This document shows positions 62,697-64,000 of a stretch of DNA of 64,000 bases, piece after piece. The position numbers were made by a program, and so were the translations under genes. This DNA comes from an uncultured Bacteroidota bacterium (GTDB lineage: Bacteria; Bacteroidota; Bacteroidia; Chitinophagales; Chitinophagaceae). The stretch lies in NCBI GenBank assembly GCA_903905065.1, contig CAIVEW010000060.1, forward strand, positions 1 through 64,000. Direction: 5' to 3'. Each line of letters begins with the position of its first letter. Within the stretch, counting starts at the first letter, position 1. Under the pieces are notes generated by a model. That model did not search any database and was not told the DNA's origin. It saw nothing but the letters and a program-made list of their open reading frames with translations.

Positions 62697-64000
62697 ATGA
62701 TACGTACGCGCATATGTTCTATTGCTTTTTTCGCAATCTCGTTTATTATGTCCGGCACCCGTTCTTATGCACAATCCTGGGTGCAGGTTGGAAGTGCTGG
62801 ATTCTCGGCTGGCACGATGCAATTCCCTACCATCGTTATCAATGCCAGCGGTACCCCATATCTGGTTTATGAGGACGTTGCCAATGGGTACAAGGCATAG
62901 CTGGATATTCGTTGGCACAGCCGGGTTTTCAAGTGGTATTGCTGAATATCCGTCTATTGCAATTGACACTGGTGGAACCCCATTTGTCGTTTACGGCGAT
63001 TATGACGCCAGCGGGAATGCCACGGTGATGAAATTCGATGGCACAAGCTGGGTATTGGTGGGCAGCGCTGGGTTCAGCTCATATAGTGGGGGCAAAAGTC
63101 CGATAGTTATTGACCGGAGTGGTAAGCCTTACATCGCGTATGCGGAGGGACCTTCCTATGGATATAAAGCCACCGTAATGAAATTTGATGGCACTTCATG
63201 GGGTGTTTTAGGCAGTCACGGTTTTTCTGCCGGGGTAGCTAATAATATGTCTTTAGCTTTGGATACCGCTGACGTACCTTATATAGGCTATATGGACGCC
63301 AGTTTCCCTGGAGGTGTCGTAGCAAAATTTGATGGCAGCAGTTGGGTAAATGTTGGCACTCCAGGCATTTCAGGAGTAGGGCTGCAAACCATTTCTTTAG
63401 CAATTGACGCTCGCAATACCCCTTATTTCGCTTATCAGAGCTCCACAACCCCCAGCTCACCTGGCGTAATGCAGTTTAATGGCAGCACCTGGAACAGTTT
63501 TCCGGGGCTCTCCGGAACAAGTGGAGGAGGCAATGTTTCCATTGCTGTAGACGGGAGCACGCCATACTTAGCATTCATTGACGATAACAATAGCGATAAA
63601 GCCTCTGTTATGCGATTAGAGATAGCTCGTATAACCGGTACAGATACCGTATGTACTACTGCAGCTGTATCCCTGAGCGATACATCAGCCGGAGGTTCCT
63701 GGAGCAGCAGTAATACGGCCGTTGCTATTGTAAGCACCGCAGGAGTGGTTACTGGTGTGAGTGGAGGAACAGCTATAATATCCTACTCAATCGGTGGTTT
63801 TGTGGCGGCTGACACTGTCATAGTAAATTCCTTACCCGATGTCAGCAGCATTACCGGCGCTTCTACAGTATGTGTTGATTCTGTAGTAACATTGACAGAT
63901 ATCACGACAGGAGGTACATGGGGCAGCAGTGATGCTACTGTTGCAACTGCAGGCAGTACTACCGGAGTGGTAAATGGTATTATGGCAGGTACCGCTGTCA
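62697..64000 (+). pseudogene. Propeller/Ig-like surface protein, frameshifted and cut by window edge
   Basis: ATG at 62697 starts a signal peptide (IAFFAISFIMSGTRSYAQ). The first unit SWVQVGSAGFSAG...YLVYEDVANGYKA stops at TAG 62898-62900. The plus-one frame then resumes at 62902 with SWIFVGTAGFSSG-like sequence and stays open to the window end, with repeats VMKFDGTSW and later Ig-like modules (VSLSDTSAGGSWSSSNTAV). By comparison with neighbouring units, about 23 nt encoding a VMKFDGT-like stretch are missing at the junction. It may be a true deletion or an assembly error. The C-terminus, probably with a T9SS domain, lies outside the window. Confidence 0.85.

Overview
The window looks like chromosomal DNA from a member of the Bacteroidota, most likely near Chitinophagaceae or a related Sphingobacteriia-type lineage. 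The evidence is the many secreted proteins ending in a type A sorting domain of the type IX secretion system (T9SS), promoter boxes of the Bacteroidota form TAnnTTTG, A-rich start regions with weak Shine-Dalgarno signals, an atpD-atpC pair apart from any other ATP synthase genes, and a truncated epsilon subunit typical of the phylum. No rRNA, CRISPR array, prophage or complete transposon was seen.

Layout. 1-1363: end of a RelE/ParE-type toxin, then about 1.2 kb of gene-free mosaic repeats. 1364-12768: an FG-GAP surface protein, a class C acid phosphatase, a MarR regulator, a seven-repeat T9SS protein, a patatin-like lipase, hutI, two small Spy-like periplasmic proteins and a DUF922 putative protease. 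12905-18872: a thiolase, a giant NHL-repeat T9SS protein and a CHAD protein. 18869-23006 (minus): likely operon ribD, EamA transporter, yigZ, queG, yceI. 23055-28455: prmC, two GT-C-like membrane proteins, class I aldolase fbaB. 28468-39389: metF, a thioesterase, a UMF1-type MFS transporter, an MBL-fold hydrolase, and an aryl-sulfate sulfotransferase between two related T9SS proteins, the second broken by a TAG codon. 39570-41410: atpD and atpC. 41551-49724: SGNH hydrolase, TspO, esterase, S9 peptidase, Ig-like lipoprotein, glutathione peroxidase, thioesterase, FAH-family hydrolase. 50249-52333: tRNA-Leu(CAG), a small accessory island of hypothetical genes including a DUF6876 protein, and the amputated 3' end of a luciferase-like monooxygenase gene. 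52459-62384: CDF transporter, outer-membrane barrel, PhoD phosphatase, cytochrome c, AlkD-like, Crp, DinB, LuxE-like, lipB. 62697-end: a propeller plus Ig-like surface protein that is frameshifted and runs off the window.

Most of the window is ordinary housekeeping and envelope function. I found no clear new multi-gene system. The more unusual signals are non-coding. (1) Perfect TAnnTTTG boxes lie 4-7 nt before the ATG of at least seven genes, which implies leaderless mRNAs. (2) Tandem repeats with a 7-bp period and differing sequences lie between genes, and one lies in frame inside prmC. (3) A dispersed CCCCTTTAGGGG-type repeat supplies the C-terminal codons or start context of several genes. 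(4) Two large surface-protein genes are interrupted by small lesions. (5) A small island beside tRNA-Leu has amputated a flavin monooxygenase gene.

All identifications come from reading motifs and comparing them with remembered families; no database search was run.
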